From an uncultured Oscillospiraceae bacterium (GTDB lineage Bacteria > Bacillota > Clostridia > Oscillospirales > Ruminococcaceae), in NCBI GenBank assembly GCA_900548355.1, contig URKR01000026.1:1-28519 (forward strand): DNA of 28,519 bases. The letters are read 5' to 3'. The notes beneath the pieces are model-generated. The model worked only from the letters and a program-made list of their open reading frames with translations. It was not told the origin of the DNA and did not search any database. A program made the translations under genes and the position numbers. Below are positions 28,462 to 28,519 of this stretch, in pieces; positions within the stretch are counted from its first letter, which is position 1, and the number at the start of each line of letters is the position of its first letter.

Positions 28462-28519
28462 CAAAAGGGGCAACAGCCGCGCACTGCCGCCGCAGCGGCG
28501 TGTCGGAGGCCAACCGGGC

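Overview
The window is chromosomal DNA from a GC-rich Firmicute. The compact, almost fully coding layout, strong AGGAGG-type ribosome binding sites, ATGA-overlapping gene pairs, a fused hisZ-hisG, hisIE, CmpB-family and TraX-family membrane proteins and lantibiotic-immunity-type ABC genes all suggest a gut Oscillospiraceae (the Faecalibacterium/Gemmiger/Subdoligranulum neighbourhood). That placement is inference, because no marker gene was searched. There is no prophage, CRISPR array, rRNA or plasmid replication module.

Layout. 1-3.1 kb (minus strand): an operon of queH (queuosine synthesis), a D-2-hydroxyacid dehydrogenase and a duplicated CmpB-type membrane protein. 3.1-4.8 kb: a candidate small RNA with twin identical hairpin loops, tRNA-Pro(TGG) with its own promoter and terminator, an aspartate/glutamate racemase-family gene, and a structured leader upstream of metG with a 29-codon ORF and a terminator. 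4.8-7.9 kb: metG-tatD and a 77-residue orphan gene behind a perfect AT-rich palindrome. 8.1-11.1 kb: a TraX-like membrane protein with an OmpR-type response regulator and a histidine kinase. 11.1-13.1 kb: a REP-like palindrome cluster, a gene that looks like an in-frame chimera of an ECF sigma factor and an anti-sigma sensor domain (minus strand), and a small Ala/Pro-rich exported or membrane protein.

13.1-21.3 kb is the histidine operon: hisZ-hisG fusion, hisD, a decayed REP-associated transposase (RAYT) carrying a REP hairpin, hisC, hisH, hisA, hisF, hisIE and a PHP-type histidinol phosphatase. Together they cover the pathway from PRPP/ATP to histidine except hisB (imidazoleglycerol-phosphate dehydratase), which is missing from its usual place. 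21.3-22.5 kb: repeats around a thioredoxin-reductase-like gene (minus strand). 22.5-27.2 kb: a kinase/regulator pair divergent from a three-gene LanFEG/CprABC-like ABC exporter, probably a self-contained antimicrobial-peptide sensing and resistance module. The intergenic region has 11-bp-phased TTAAG repeats that could be the regulator's boxes. 27.3-28.5 kb: an orphan gene, then a small surface protein with a TTG start and a sortase-like C-terminus, ending in two perfect hairpins.

The most interesting items are the twin-loop small RNA candidate, the sigma/anti-sigma chimera, the metG leader, the hisB-less operon with the RAYT remnant, and similar 11-bp-phased boxes in front of both two-component loci.
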